Assembly: GCA_031286165.1 (NCBI GenBank)
Contig: JAITUU010000003.1
Span: forward strand, 1 to 64,000
Reading direction: 5' to 3'
DNA length: 64,000 nucleotides
Source of the DNA: Bacteroidales bacterium
Lineage (GTDB): Bacteria > Bacteroidota > Bacteroidia > Bacteroidales > UBA1715
Below the pieces are notes generated by a model. The model saw only the letters and a list, made by a program, of their open reading frames with translations, ran no database searches and was not told where the DNA came from. Position numbers and translations under genes: made by a program. Position 1 is the first letter of the stretch; the number at the start of each line of letters is the position of its first letter. Positions 28,673 through 38,434 of this stretch are shown here, one piece after another.

Positions 28673-30136
28673 ATGAAAACTCTACACACACTCATAGAAC
28701 AATGCGAAGTATTGCACACAGTGGGCAATGCAAGCATAGAAATTTGCGGCATAGAAACAAATTCCCGCGCAGTATTGGCACAATATGTATTTGTAGCGCG
28801 GCGCGGCGTAGCAGTTGATGGTCACTCCTTTATTCACAATGCCATAGAAAACGGCGCAACTGCCATAGTGTGCGAAGAACTTCCTGCGGAAATTAATCCT
28901 GCCGTGTGCTACGTGCAAGTAAAAAATTCCTCGATAGCCTGCGGCGAACTTTTGAAAGCATTGTACAACATAGATTTCTCAAAACTCAAAGTAGTGGGTG
29001 TTACCGGCACCAACGGAAAAACCACCACCGCTACACTATTATACAAAGTATATACTCAACTTGGGCATCGCTGCGCACTACTTTCTACTGTGTGTAATTA
29101 TATAGGCAGCGAAAAATTGGAAGCAACGCACACCACTCCCGATAGCGTGCAACTTTACAAACTTTTCCACGCCATGCAGCAAGCGCAGTGCTCACACTGC
29201 TTTATGGAAGTGAGTTCACACGCCATTCATCAGCATCGCATCAGCGGTATTGATTTTGCCGGAGCCATTTTTACCAACCTCACGCAAGACCATTTGGATT
29301 ATCACAAAACCTTTCCGGAATATTTGAAAGTAAAAAAATCCTTCTTCGACAATCTTTCTGCTTCGGCATTTGCGCTGGTGAATAACGACGACAAAAACGC
29401 TATGGTGATGTTGCAAAACACTCGCGCAAAAAAATACACCTATTCGCTCAAAAGCATGAGTGATTTTAAATGCAAAATAGTGGAAAGCCACATAGGAAGT
29501 ACGCTACTGCAAATAGACGGCGTGGAAGTATGGACAAAATTCATAGGAACGTTCAATGCGTATAACCTACTGAGTGTGTATGCCGCATCGCTGCTTTTGG
29601 GGGCAGGAAAAGAAGGCATATTACAAATTATAAGCACCCTTTCGCCGGTGGAAGGTCGCACGCAATTTTATAGAAACGCCGCAGGACTTACCGCAGTAAT
29701 TGATTATGCACACACACCCGATGCGCTTGAAAATATTTTGAGTACACTCAAAAAACTCTGCACCGGCGAAAGCAAACTCATTACCGTAGTAGGCGCAGGC
29801 GGCAATCGCGACACCACAAAACGTCCGCTTATGGGTGCAGCAGCAGCGCAGTGGAGCGATATGGTAATTCTCACCAGCGACAATCCGCGCGATGAAAATC
29901 CTTCGTGTATTGCTATGCAAATGTTGGAAGGAATTGCTCCCGAAGAACGCCAAAAAGTACTCACCATACTCGACCGCAAAGAAGCAATTCGCACCGCTAC
30001 CATGTTTGCAAAACCTGCCGACATTATTCTCATTGCCGGGAAAGGACACGAAACATATCAAGAAATTTTGGGCGTAAAACATCACTTTGACGACAAAGAA
30101 GTGGTGCAGGAAGTATTCAATATACCAATATACTAA
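28673..30136 (+). CDS. murE: UDP-MurNAc-tripeptide synthetase
   Basis: ATP-dependent ligase that adds the third amino acid to UDP-MurNAc-L-Ala-D-Glu. ATP-binding GTNGKTTTA is at about 112-120. The DNPRDENP motif around residue 403 is the meso-diaminopimelate signature, so the wall is probably of the DAP type. Start ATG 28673 avoids overlapping ftsI; five upstream codons are rejected. 487 residues. Confidence 0.94.
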   Translation: MKTLHTLIEQCEVLHTVGNASIEICGIETNSRAVLAQYVFVARRGVAVDGHSFIHNAIENGATAIVCEELPAEINPAVCYVQVKNSSIACGELLKALYNIDFSKLKVVGVTGTNGKTTTATLLYKVYTQLGHRCALLSTVCNYIGSEKLEATHTTPDSVQLYKLFHAMQQAQCSHCFMEVSSHAIHQHRISGIDFAGAIFTNLTQDHLDYHKTFPEYLKVKKSFFDNLSASAFALVNNDDKNAMVMLQNTRAKKYTYSLKSMSDFKCKIVESHIGSTLLQIDGVEVWTKFIGTFNAYNLLSVYAASLLLGAGKEGILQIISTLSPVEGRTQFYRNAAGLTAVIDYAHTPDALENILSTLKKLCTGESKLITVVGAGGNRDTTKRPLMGAAAAQWSDMVILTSDNPRDENPSCIAMQMLEGIAPEERQKVLTILDRKEAIRTATMFAKPADIILIAGKGHETYQEILGVKHHFDDKEVVQEVFNIPIY

Positions 30137-30188
30137 TACGACAATATGCTAATTAACAATTAATCATTAACAATTAACAATTAGAAAA

Positions 30189-31439
30189 ATGCTCTACTAT
30201 ATATCAACCATATTGCATCAATACAACATACCCGGCATGGGCGTATTTGAGTATCTCACCTTCCGCACTGCGGCAGCATTTATTACATCGCTCATTATCA
30301 CCATTATTTTCGGAAAATACGTAATTCAATTTTTGCAAAAAAAACAAATGGGCGAAATAGTGCGCGATTTGGGTTTAGAAGGGCAAATGCAAAAAAAAGG
30401 CACGCCAACTATGGGCGGCGTGCTCATTTTGGGCGCAATCGTTATTCCTACCCTGCTTTTTGCCAAACTTACCAATGTGTATATTCTTCTTCTGCTTTTC
30501 ACCACCGTATGGTTCGGTTGCGTGGGTTTTGCCGATGATTATTTAAAAAAAATGAAGGGCAATAAAGACGGACTTGCCGGAAAATGGAAAATTGTGGCTC
30601 AGGTAATTCTTGGTTTGTGCGTAGGTTTAACCCTGTATTTGAGCAGCGATGTGGTAATAGTAAAAAATACTGCTGCGCGAAACATTCGCGAAACACAGCA
30701 AAACGAACATTACACAGACGATAGCGTAGAACAATCGCGTATTCAACGCTTTGGCGAAAAATCCACCAAAACCACCATACCATTTTTGAAAAACAATGAA
30801 TTCGACTACAAATGGTTTGTGAGTTTTATGGGCGACCGCGCACAAATGTTTGCATGGATAGTGTTCGTTATAGCCGTCATATTTATAACCACCGCCGTAA
30901 GCAATGGCGTGAACCTTACCGATGGTTTAGACGGACTTGCCGCAGGAACTACGGCAATCGTGGGTGTGGTGCTGGGAGTGCTCGCCTATCTTTCGGGTAA
31001 TATTTTCTATGCCGACTACCTCAACATTATGTACATTCCCCATTCGGGCGAAATGGTGGTATTTGCCGGCGCATTTATAGGTGCCACGCTGGGATTTTTG
31101 TGGTACAATTCCTATCCCGCGCAAGTATTTATGGGCGACACGGGCAGTTTGGCGTTGGGCGGCATTATAGCCGTATTTGCCATTCTTATTCGCAAAGAAC
31201 TGCTGCTGCCCATTTTGTGCGGTATTTTCTTCATGGAAAGTCTTTCGGTAATTATGCAAGTAAGTTGGTTCAAACACACCAAAAAGAAATACGGCGAAGG
31301 CAGGCGCATTTTCCTCATGACCCCCTTTCACCACCATTTTCAGAAAAAAGGAATGCCCGAATCGCGCATCGTTGCCCGATTTTGGATTATTGCCCTGTTG
31401 CTCGGTGCCTGCGCTTTGATTACTTTAAAATTGAGATAA
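30189..31439 (+). CDS. mraY: phospho-MurNAc-pentapeptide transferase
   Basis: Polytopic inner-membrane enzyme that forms lipid I from UDP-MurNAc-pentapeptide and undecaprenyl phosphate. Motifs are [22 protein letters not shown] (catalytic DD), [24 protein letters not shown] and [10 protein letters not shown]. At 416 residues it is longer than the usual 360 because of a polar loop (about 160-205), seen in other Bacteroidota. In this genome it is followed not by murD but by a 7 kb insertion. Confidence 0.95.
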   Translation: MLYYISTILHQYNIPGMGVFEYLTFRTAAAFITSLIITIIFGKYVIQFLQKKQMGEIVRDLGLEGQMQKKGTPTMGGVLILGAIVIPTLLFAKLTNVYILLLLFTTVWFGCVGFADDYLKKMKGNKDGLAGKWKIVAQVILGLCVGLTLYLSSDVVIVKNTAARNIRETQQNEHYTDDSVEQSRIQRFGEKSTKTTIPFLKNNEFDYKWFVSFMGDRAQMFAWIVFVIAVIFITTAVSNGVNLTDGLDGLAAGTTAIVGVVLGVLAYLSGNIFYADYLNIMYIPHSGEMVVFAGAFIGATLGFLWYNSYPAQVFMGDTGSLALGGIIAVFAILIRKELLLPILCGIFFMESLSVIMQVSWFKHTKKKYGEGRRIFLMTPFHHHFQKKGMPESRIVARFWIIALLLGACALITLKLR

Positions 31440-31454
31440 TGTAAAAATAGAATT

Positions 31455-31514
31455 ATGAAAATTGAGGAATTGACTTTGTATGTTATTCAACAGCAAGAAG
31501 AAATACAACTTTAA
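31455..31514 (+). pseudogene. 3' remnant of a tail-fibre-like gene
   Basis: A 19-residue frame (MKIEELTLYVIQQQEEIQL) matches the C-terminal coiled coil of the complete gene at 34497-35492 (KIEELTLYIIHQQEELQ). DNA similarity continues through the spacer into the lipoprotein gene that follows. This shows that the full unit was duplicated and that the first copy has lost most of this gene. Confidence 0.75.
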
Positions 31515-31535
31515 AAAAACAAATACAGAAGTAAT

Positions 31536-31886
31536 ATGAAACAAAATATTTTAAAAATAGGAATCCTTTTATTCGTTTTCACAACACTATTTAGTGCTTG
31601 TAAAAAACAGAAAGAAGACCTTTTAGTAGGAAATACGTATATCGAAACATTTCCCATAAAAAATGGATATGCAATACATTTTATTGATAGAGAAAGACTT
31701 ACTATTACAAGAGAAGAAGATGATATAGACACAATAACATATAAAATACAAAGAAAAAAAATTATTTGGAGGAGCGTGCAACATTACTTTCGCATAATCA
31801 ATAGAAATAAATTTGAAATAGGCTATCTCCGTCCGTATATTCCTGAAGAATATCCGGGCAATATGATTTTTGAAAAAGTAAAATAA
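31536..31886 (+). CDS. small lipoprotein, copy A of duplicated unit
   Basis: 116 residues, with a lipoprotein signal ending at Cys-22 (FSAC), a short Lys-rich linker and a beta-rich domain (LLVGNTYIETF, YAIHFIDRERLTITRE). The last 32 residues are almost identical to those of copy B (INRNKFEIGYLRPYIP), whereas the centre differs. The next gene, a secreted protease, starts 6 bases later. Family unknown; the size and context would allow a periplasmic partner or inhibitor of the protease, which is inference. Confidence 0.7.
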   Translation: MKQNILKIGILLFVFTTLFSACKKQKEDLLVGNTYIETFPIKNGYAIHFIDRERLTITREEDDIDTITYKIQRKKIIWRSVQHYFRIINRNKFEIGYLRPYIPEEYPGNMIFEKVK

Positions 31887-31892
31887 TTTTGT

Positions 31893-34490
31893 ATGAAGAA
31901 AGGTTTTTTAATAATTAGTTTGACCATATTTTTTAGTCTGTTTTTAAAAGCACAAGAACAGAGTGGGGATTTTTATTATTATTTTGACAAAAAAGTTTTT
32001 CTACAACAAAGAACAGATAAACTCTTTCTCAAATTTACACAAGATGCTGATGCGGAACAGGTACGTTCTATAATTAACAATAATAAATCTTTAAAAACAA
32101 AATCTGACACATATTTAGAAAGAAGTCCTCTGCGTGTTGTTATTCTTGACAATAAAGAAAAAAAACAAATTTCGCCCAACATTATAGAGTCTCTTAAAAC
32201 AAACAAAGAAGTTGTTTCCGCAACATTTCTATTAGAAAATAAAGATAGTTTATTGATAGGTCTTACAGATGAGTTTATTGTAAAATTCAAAGAAACAACA
32301 TCGTATGAGCAACTACAACGATTAGCAGACCAATACGAATGTACAATAGGAAAAGAAAATCAATTTGAAAAAGGAGAATTTATAATATCTGTTTCAAAAA
32401 AGTCGAAGTTTAACGCTATGCAAACAGCAAACCTATTTCAAGAAACAAGTCTTTTTGAATATTCATCTCCTAATTTTATTTTCTTCAACATTTTCCATTC
32501 AAACGACACATTTTTTGACCAACAATGGGGATTGAAAAATACCGGACAAGGAAGTGGTACTTCGGGAATAGACATTAAAGCAGAACAAGCGTGGAATATA
32601 ACAAAAGGGAATCCTAATATACGAATTGCAGTAATTGATGAAGGTGTTGATTTAACGCATCCCGATTTGAAAGCAAATTTATTGCCGGGTTTTGATGCTA
32701 CGGGACAAAATTCCGGTGGTGCTCCCACAAAAAGTTATGAAAATCATGGAACTGCTTGTGCCGGTATTATTGGTGCAATACAAAATAATGGCAAAGGTAT
32801 TAGTGGAGTTGCTCCTAATTGCAAAATAATTCCTATACATGTTTCTTTTGACAATATGGCTTCTGCAAATTGGTTTGCAAACGCAATTCGGTGGGCTTGG
32901 CAAAATGGAGCGGATGTAATTAGTAATTCTTGGCATTGTGATAGTGTTTCAATCATTACAAATGCCATAAACAATGCTATTTCACAAGGAAGAGAGGGAA
33001 AAGGTTGTGTTGTAGTATTTGCTGCGGGAAATAATAATGTTACTGCGGTAAATTATCCGGCATATTTGCCAAATGTAATTGCAGTAGGAGCAATATCGCC
33101 CTGTGGCTCTCGAAAACGCAGTAGTAAAAACAAATTAGAGGTAAATATAGGAGTCCAAACAGATATTGATGGGGTTTCGTGTGATGGAGAAGCATGGTGG
33201 GGAAGTAATTATGGTTCCGCATTAGATGTCATGGCTCCGGGCGTGAGTATTTATACCACCGACAGAACAGGTAATGCCGGATATAATGCAACAGATTATA
33301 AAACAAATTTTAATGGCACTTCTGCTGCGTGTCCATTTGTCGCAGGTATTGCAGCCTTAGTGCTTTCTGTCAATCCATGCTTAACACAACAAGAAGTTCG
33401 TAACTGCATAGAAATGAGTTGTGAAAAAGTTGGACCATATTGTTATAGCACAACATCAGGCAGGTCAAATGGTTCGTGGAACAACCAAATGGGGTATGGA
33501 TTGGTAAATGCTTATAAAGCAGTACTATATGCTCATAGTTCACAAACTCATAATTTTAGTAATATAACAGGTAATACATATGGCGGTGCTACGAATAATT
33601 ATCAATTTGTAACATCACAAAGTTCTTGTGCATTAGTACCAGGAGTTTTCAATGTTAAACGAACAGAAGTAAGAGCAACGATATCGTATCTATATACTCC
33701 TGCCCCAATTGTTGTGGGTACAGCCAATGGTTTTTCAGCAGCAAGTCCGAATAATACCAAACAATACATTGGCGTAGTTAGTATTTCGGAAACATCTGCA
33801 ACAGTAAATACCTATGTGTATGAAGGATTTAACGTTTTAGGACAAAATTTAGGTTGGTTTCCTTGTTCTCCATCTAATGTGAAATTTAATTTCAAAATAT
33901 TGAGTGGTTTTGATAATGATTTATATATTCAAAATAGAAACGAAACCGGCACAGCATCATATCAAGCAATAAACACTATTTCCTCAGGAAATTACACAAT
34001 AAAAAGTGGCGCGAATGTAACATTTCATGCAGGGAAAAGCATTACACTTTCCGAAGGTTTTAAAGCAGAAGCAGGTTCCTCGTTCAAAGCATACGTCGAG
34101 CCATATTTTTCATGTACATTTTCATTAAAATCAGCACCCGCAACTGCTGACACAGATTCACTACCTTTTATAACTGATTTTAGTGTAGAAAAATCAACTC
34201 TGATAGAACAAGAAGTAACAGAATTAGAAAAATCACACTTCAAACTCTATCCCAATCCCACAACAAACAATATAACCATTGAATATCAATTACCCAATAG
34301 TGCCGAAAATGTAGAGATTGTGATACATGACAATAACGGAAGACTTGTGTATAAACTCAACAATACTATATCTCACGAGTCTGGTGTTTACACACTTTCA
34401 TTGCAAACAGTAAACTTACCTACCGGAACATACATTTGCACCTTAAAAACCAACAAACAAATATTTACAGAAAAATTCATAAAACAATAA
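31893..34490 (+). CDS. subtilisin-like T9SS protease, copy A
   Basis: 865 residues: signal peptide (about 1-20, FLKAQ), prodomain to about residue 200, S8 peptidase domain with Asp-249 (AVIDEGVD), His-285 (ENHGTACAG) and Ser-477 (NGTSAACPF), a linker, a segment with GANVTFHAGKSITLSEGFKA like the 3-coathanger-stack domain, and a T9SS type A sorting domain (KLYPNPTTNN to FIKQ). Compared with copy B it has a roughly 27-residue insertion (about 405-432) with the polar stretch CGSRKRSSKNKLEVN and two Cys. All triad residues are present, so it is probably active and secreted to the surface. Confidence 0.92.
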   Translation: MKKGFLIISLTIFFSLFLKAQEQSGDFYYYFDKKVFLQQRTDKLFLKFTQDADAEQVRSIINNNKSLKTKSDTYLERSPLRVVILDNKEKKQISPNIIESLKTNKEVVSATFLLENKDSLLIGLTDEFIVKFKETTSYEQLQRLADQYECTIGKENQFEKGEFIISVSKKSKFNAMQTANLFQETSLFEYSSPNFIFFNIFHSNDTFFDQQWGLKNTGQGSGTSGIDIKAEQAWNITKGNPNIRIAVIDEGVDLTHPDLKANLLPGFDATGQNSGGAPTKSYENHGTACAGIIGAIQNNGKGISGVAPNCKIIPIHVSFDNMASANWFANAIRWAWQNGADVISNSWHCDSVSIITNAINNAISQGREGKGCVVVFAAGNNNVTAVNYPAYLPNVIAVGAISPCGSRKRSSKNKLEVNIGVQTDIDGVSCDGEAWWGSNYGSALDVMAPGVSIYTTDRTGNAGYNATDYKTNFNGTSAACPFVAGIAALVLSVNPCLTQQEVRNCIEMSCEKVGPYCYSTTSGRSNGSWNNQMGYGLVNAYKAVLYAHSSQTHNFSNITGNTYGGATNNYQFVTSQSSCALVPGVFNVKRTEVRATISYLYTPAPIVVGTANGFSAASPNNTKQYIGVVSISETSATVNTYVYEGFNVLGQNLGWFPCSPSNVKFNFKILSGFDNDLYIQNRNETGTASYQAINTISSGNYTIKSGANVTFHAGKSITLSEGFKAEAGSSFKAYVEPYFSCTFSLKSAPATADTDSLPFITDFSVEKSTLIEQEVTELEKSHFKLYPNPTTNNITIEYQLPNSAENVEIVIHDNNGRLVYKLNNTISHESGVYTLSLQTVNLPTGTYICTLKTNKQIFTEKFIKQ

Positions 34491-34496
34491 AACTCC

Positions 34497-35492
34497 ATGA
34501 AGCAACAATTACAACACCTCGCAATTTTTCTAATTTTCAGTTGCATATCTTTTGCAAATTTTGCGCAAAATGCACAGTGGATTTACACGACAAGTTCTGC
34601 AACGCTTAATCCTACTTCTGCTAATGTAGGAATTGGTAATAGTGCCGATAATAAAGCAAAATTACTATTGAGCAACTCAACATCGGCAACAGATACTCTT
34701 TTTAGTATGCGTTCTTTATTGAAAAATTCCAATCAAACATCTGCATATCCTGTATATGGTTTGTATGCCGAAAATAGCAATATATCAAAAACAGGTTCGC
34801 TCTATGGTGCTTATTTAAAAAACACACAACTTAGTGCCGGACAGGCTACCTCAAAGCCATTATATGGATTATATCTTGATAATTTGAACAATGCGTATAG
34901 TAGTACAACCTACGGAATTTATTCAAAAAATGTTGGAGGTAATTATAGTGGAAGTGTGTATGGATTATATTCAAATAATACAATGGGTGGTTATTCAGGA
35001 ACAATATATGGAATTTATTCTGCCAATACATCAACAGCAAGTAGCGGAAGTGTATATGGTGTGTATTCAAATGTTTCCGGAACAAAAGTTGAAACTTCTT
35101 ATTCAGGTTATTTCACAGGAGGAAAACTTGTGGTTATGAATGGAAATGTTGGTATCGGCTACTCCAATCCTACCGTTCCTCTCGATGTAAACGGCATTAT
35201 TCGTGCACACGAAGTAAAAATATGCCTCTCGCAAGGTTGTGATTATGTATTTGAAAATAATTACAATCTTATGCCATTAAGTGTATTAAGTACCTTTGTA
35301 AAAACCAATAAACACCTACCCGAAATTGCACCTGCTGCCGAAATGGAAAGCGAAGGAATTAATGTGAGCGAAATGAACGCACTATTATTGAAAAAAATCG
35401 AGGAACTGACCTTGTATATTATTCATCAACAGGAAGAATTGCAAAAGCAAAACGCCGAAATAGAACTATTAAAAACAAAAATACAGAATTAA
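34497..35492 (+). CDS. secreted tail-fibre-like repeat protein
   Basis: 331 residues: signal peptide (about 1-24, ANFAQNA), a head with NVGIGNSADNKAKLLLSN, then a run of short repeats of the kind GS(V/T)YG(L/I)YSxN (about 85-200), a segment VPLDVNGIIRAHEVK typical of Bacteroidota tail-fibre-like proteins, a motif region CDYVFENNYNLMPLS and HLPEIAP, and a terminal coiled coil (about 290-331). No T9SS domain. Trimerisation via the coiled coil is likely by analogy. It belongs to the second unit of the duplication, with a 1-base gap to the lipoprotein that follows. Confidence 0.8.
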   Translation: MKQQLQHLAIFLIFSCISFANFAQNAQWIYTTSSATLNPTSANVGIGNSADNKAKLLLSNSTSATDTLFSMRSLLKNSNQTSAYPVYGLYAENSNISKTGSLYGAYLKNTQLSAGQATSKPLYGLYLDNLNNAYSSTTYGIYSKNVGGNYSGSVYGLYSNNTMGGYSGTIYGIYSANTSTASSGSVYGVYSNVSGTKVETSYSGYFTGGKLVVMNGNVGIGYSNPTVPLDVNGIIRAHEVKICLSQGCDYVFENNYNLMPLSVLSTFVKTNKHLPEIAPAAEMESEGINVSEMNALLLKKIEELTLYIIHQQEELQKQNAEIELLKTKIQN

Positions 35493-35493
35493 T

Positions 35494-35865
35494 ATGACTC
35501 GAAATATTTTAAAAACAGGAATCTTTTTGATTGTTTTTGCAACACTATTCAGTACTTGTCAAAAGCAAAAAGAAGAACTTTTAGTAGGAAATACCTATAT
35601 TGAAACATTTCCTCAGAACAATTCCACAACAATACATTTCATTGATAATGAAATACTCACGATTAAACAAGGTGATTATCAAGATACATATAAATACAAG
35701 ATACGAAAAAGGAAAATTACTCTAACAAATATTGAATCTTTGCCGGGATATGTGTTTGAATTTTATTTCCATATAATCAATAGAAATAAATTTGAAATCG
35801 GTTACCTCCGCCCATATATTCCCGAAGAATATCCGGGTAATATGATTTTTGAAAAAGTAAAATAA
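35494..35865 (+). CDS. small lipoprotein, copy B of duplicated unit
   Basis: 123 residues, paralogue of 31536-31886. Signal ending at Cys-22 (FSTC), same QKEELLVGNTYIETF start and near-identical last 32 residues; the centre differs in sequence and by seven residues in length. It starts 1 base after the tail-fibre-like gene and lies 16 bases before protease copy B. Confidence 0.7.
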   Translation: MTRNILKTGIFLIVFATLFSTCQKQKEELLVGNTYIETFPQNNSTTIHFIDNEILTIKQGDYQDTYKYKIRKRKITLTNIESLPGYVFEFYFHIINRNKFEIGYLRPYIPEEYPGNMIFEKVK

Positions 35866-35881
35866 TTTATATTTTAAAGGG

Positions 35882-38428
35882 ATGAAAAAAAGTTTTTTAA
35901 TAATTAGTCTAAGTATATTTTTCAGTCTGTTCTTAAAAGCACAAGAACAGAGTGAGTACTTCTATTATTATCAAGGAGAAAAAATATTTCTTCAACAAAT
36001 TCCCAATAAATTATTCATTAGGTTCACAAAAAACATCAATAAAGAACAAGTACAAAATCTCATTAAAAATAGTCGTTTACAGTTATCTCCTGATAGCAAT
36101 ATTGAAGAATCAACCATTAATTTTATCATACTTGAAACAAAAAATGAAAAAGACATACCATTATTTACTACAAGAGAGACTATTATAACAAACCCGGAAA
36201 TTGTATCTGTGGCACCAATATTTAAGTACAATGAAATTTCACAAGGACTTACCGATGAATTTGTTGTTAAATTGCAAGAATGGACGTCGTATGAACAATT
36301 ACAAGAATTAGTAAAGGAACATGATTGTAGTATAAAAAGAGAAAATCAGTTTATTAAGAGTCAATTTATAATTTCTGTTTCTAAATCCTCTAAACTAAAC
36401 GCTATGCAAATGGCAAATTTGTTTTATCAAACTGATTTTTTTGAATTTTCCGAACCCAATTTCATTGTTTTTAACGCTTTTAATTCCAATGATACATTTT
36501 TTGACCAACAATGGGGATTGAAAAATACCGGACAGGGAAGTGGTACTTCGGGAATAGATATTAAAGCAGAGCAAGTATGGGATATAACAACAGGGACTAA
36601 TATACGGGTTGCTGTAATTGACCACGGGATTGATTTCTCACACCCTGATTTAAAAGCACATTTATTACAAGGATTTGACCCCTCTGGAAACAATGCCGGT
36701 GGAGCACCAATATTAAATGATGATAATCACGGAACTGCTTGTGCCGGCATTATTGGTGCAATACAAAATAATGGCAAAGGTATTAGTGGAATTGCTCCTA
36801 ATTGTAGAATGATTCCTGCTTACATAGGCGCAGGAGGTAGTAATGTTAATTATGACTGGGCAGCCCTCGCTATTGAATGGGTTTGGCGCAATGGAGTAGA
36901 TGTTATCAGTAACTCTTGGGGAGGAGGTTCTCCCTATTCGCCTCTAACAAATGCTATCAATAATGCTATTTCACAAGGAAGAGATGGAAAAGGTTGTACT
37001 GTGGTATTTTCGACAGGAAATAATTATTCTGCCGCAGTTAATTATCCTGCAAAATTATCCGGTGTAATTTCTGTCGGTGCAATTGACAACAAAGGCATTC
37101 GTGCAAGTTTTTCCAATTATGGTTCAGAATTAGATGTTGTTGCTCCGGGCGTTGATATTTATACTACCGACAGACAAGGCAATGCAGGATATAATGCAAC
37201 TGACTATATGGCAGATTTTAGCGGCACTTCTGCTGCTTGCCCGTTTGTTGCCGGCGTTGCTGTGTTGGTGCTTTCTGTGAATCCTTGTTTAACTCAGCAA
37301 GAGGTGCGTAATTGTATAGAGATGAGTTGTGAAAAAATTGGACCATATTGTTATAGCACAACATCAGGTCGGTCAAATGGCTCGTGGAACAACCAAATGG
37401 GGTATGGATTGGTAAATGCTTATAAAGCAGTATTATATGCTCATAGTTTACAAACTCATAATTTTAGTAATATAACAGGTAATACTTATGGCAGTGCAAC
37501 AAATAATTATCAATTTGTAACATCACAAAGTTCTTGTGCATTAGTACCCGGAGTTTTTAATGTAAAACGAACAGAAGTAAGAGCAACAGTATCGTATCCA
37601 TACACTCCTGCACCGATTGTTGTGGGTACAGCCAATGGTTTTTCAGCAGCAAATCCAAATAATACCAAACAATACATTGGTGTGGTTAATATATCGGAAA
37701 CTTCTGCAACGGTGAATACTTATGTATATGAAGGCTTTAATGTTTTAGGACAAAATTTGGGTTGGTTTCCAACTACTCCGGCTAATATAAAATTTAATTT
37801 TAAAGTAGTAAGTGGATTTAATAATGATTTGTATTTTCAAAACAAAAATGAAACCGGCTCAGTATCGTATCAAGCAATAAATACGATTGCAGCAGGAAAA
37901 AATGTAACTTCTGCGGTAGCAACAGGAGATTATACCATAAAAAGCGGAGCAAACGTAACCTTCCATGCAGGAAAAAGCATTACACTTTCCGAAGGATTTA
38001 AAGCAGAGGCGGGTTCTACGTTCAGAGCATACGTGGAACCGTATTTTTTATGCACATTTTCTTTAAAATCAGCACCCACAATTCCAAATACCGATTCACT
38101 CCCTTTTATCAGTGATTTTATTGTAGAAAAATCAACCTCAATAGATAATGAAATAATAACATTAGAAAAACCACAACTCAAACTCTATCCCAATCCCACA
38201 ACAGATAACATTACCATTGAATATCAATTACCCGACAATACGGAAATAATAGAGATTACAATACATGATAGTAGTGGAAAACTTGTGTATAAACTCAATA
38301 ATACTATATCTCACGAAGCAGGTATTTACACACTTACATTGCAAACAGCAAATTTGCCGGTAGGAATGTATATATGCACCCTAAAAACCGACAAACAAGT
38401 ATTTACAGAAAAATTCCTAAAACAATAA
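35882..38428 (+). CDS. subtilisin-like T9SS protease, copy B
   Basis: 848 residues, with the same layout as copy A: signal peptide, prodomain, S8 domain with Asp-247 (AVIDHGID), His-283 (DNHGTACAG) and Ser-450 (SGTSAACPF), then coathanger-like and T9SS domains (YPNPTTDNITIEYQ to FLKQ). Between about 200 and the C-terminus it is very close to copy A, but the prodomain is clearly more diverged. It lacks the insertion of copy A and has an extra ten or so residues (AAGKNVTSAVATGD) before the coathanger segment. It ends 6 bases before murD. Confidence 0.92.
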   Translation: MKKSFLIISLSIFFSLFLKAQEQSEYFYYYQGEKIFLQQIPNKLFIRFTKNINKEQVQNLIKNSRLQLSPDSNIEESTINFIILETKNEKDIPLFTTRETIITNPEIVSVAPIFKYNEISQGLTDEFVVKLQEWTSYEQLQELVKEHDCSIKRENQFIKSQFIISVSKSSKLNAMQMANLFYQTDFFEFSEPNFIVFNAFNSNDTFFDQQWGLKNTGQGSGTSGIDIKAEQVWDITTGTNIRVAVIDHGIDFSHPDLKAHLLQGFDPSGNNAGGAPILNDDNHGTACAGIIGAIQNNGKGISGIAPNCRMIPAYIGAGGSNVNYDWAALAIEWVWRNGVDVISNSWGGGSPYSPLTNAINNAISQGRDGKGCTVVFSTGNNYSAAVNYPAKLSGVISVGAIDNKGIRASFSNYGSELDVVAPGVDIYTTDRQGNAGYNATDYMADFSGTSAACPFVAGVAVLVLSVNPCLTQQEVRNCIEMSCEKIGPYCYSTTSGRSNGSWNNQMGYGLVNAYKAVLYAHSLQTHNFSNITGNTYGSATNNYQFVTSQSSCALVPGVFNVKRTEVRATVSYPYTPAPIVVGTANGFSAANPNNTKQYIGVVNISETSATVNTYVYEGFNVLGQNLGWFPTTPANIKFNFKVVSGFNNDLYFQNKNETGSVSYQAINTIAAGKNVTSAVATGDYTIKSGANVTFHAGKSITLSEGFKAEAGSTFRAYVEPYFLCTFSLKSAPTIPNTDSLPFISDFIVEKSTSIDNEIITLEKPQLKLYPNPTTDNITIEYQLPDNTEIIEITIHDSSGKLVYKLNNTISHEAGIYTLTLQTANLPVGMYICTLKTDKQVFTEKFLKQ

Positions 38429-38434
38429 ACCCCA

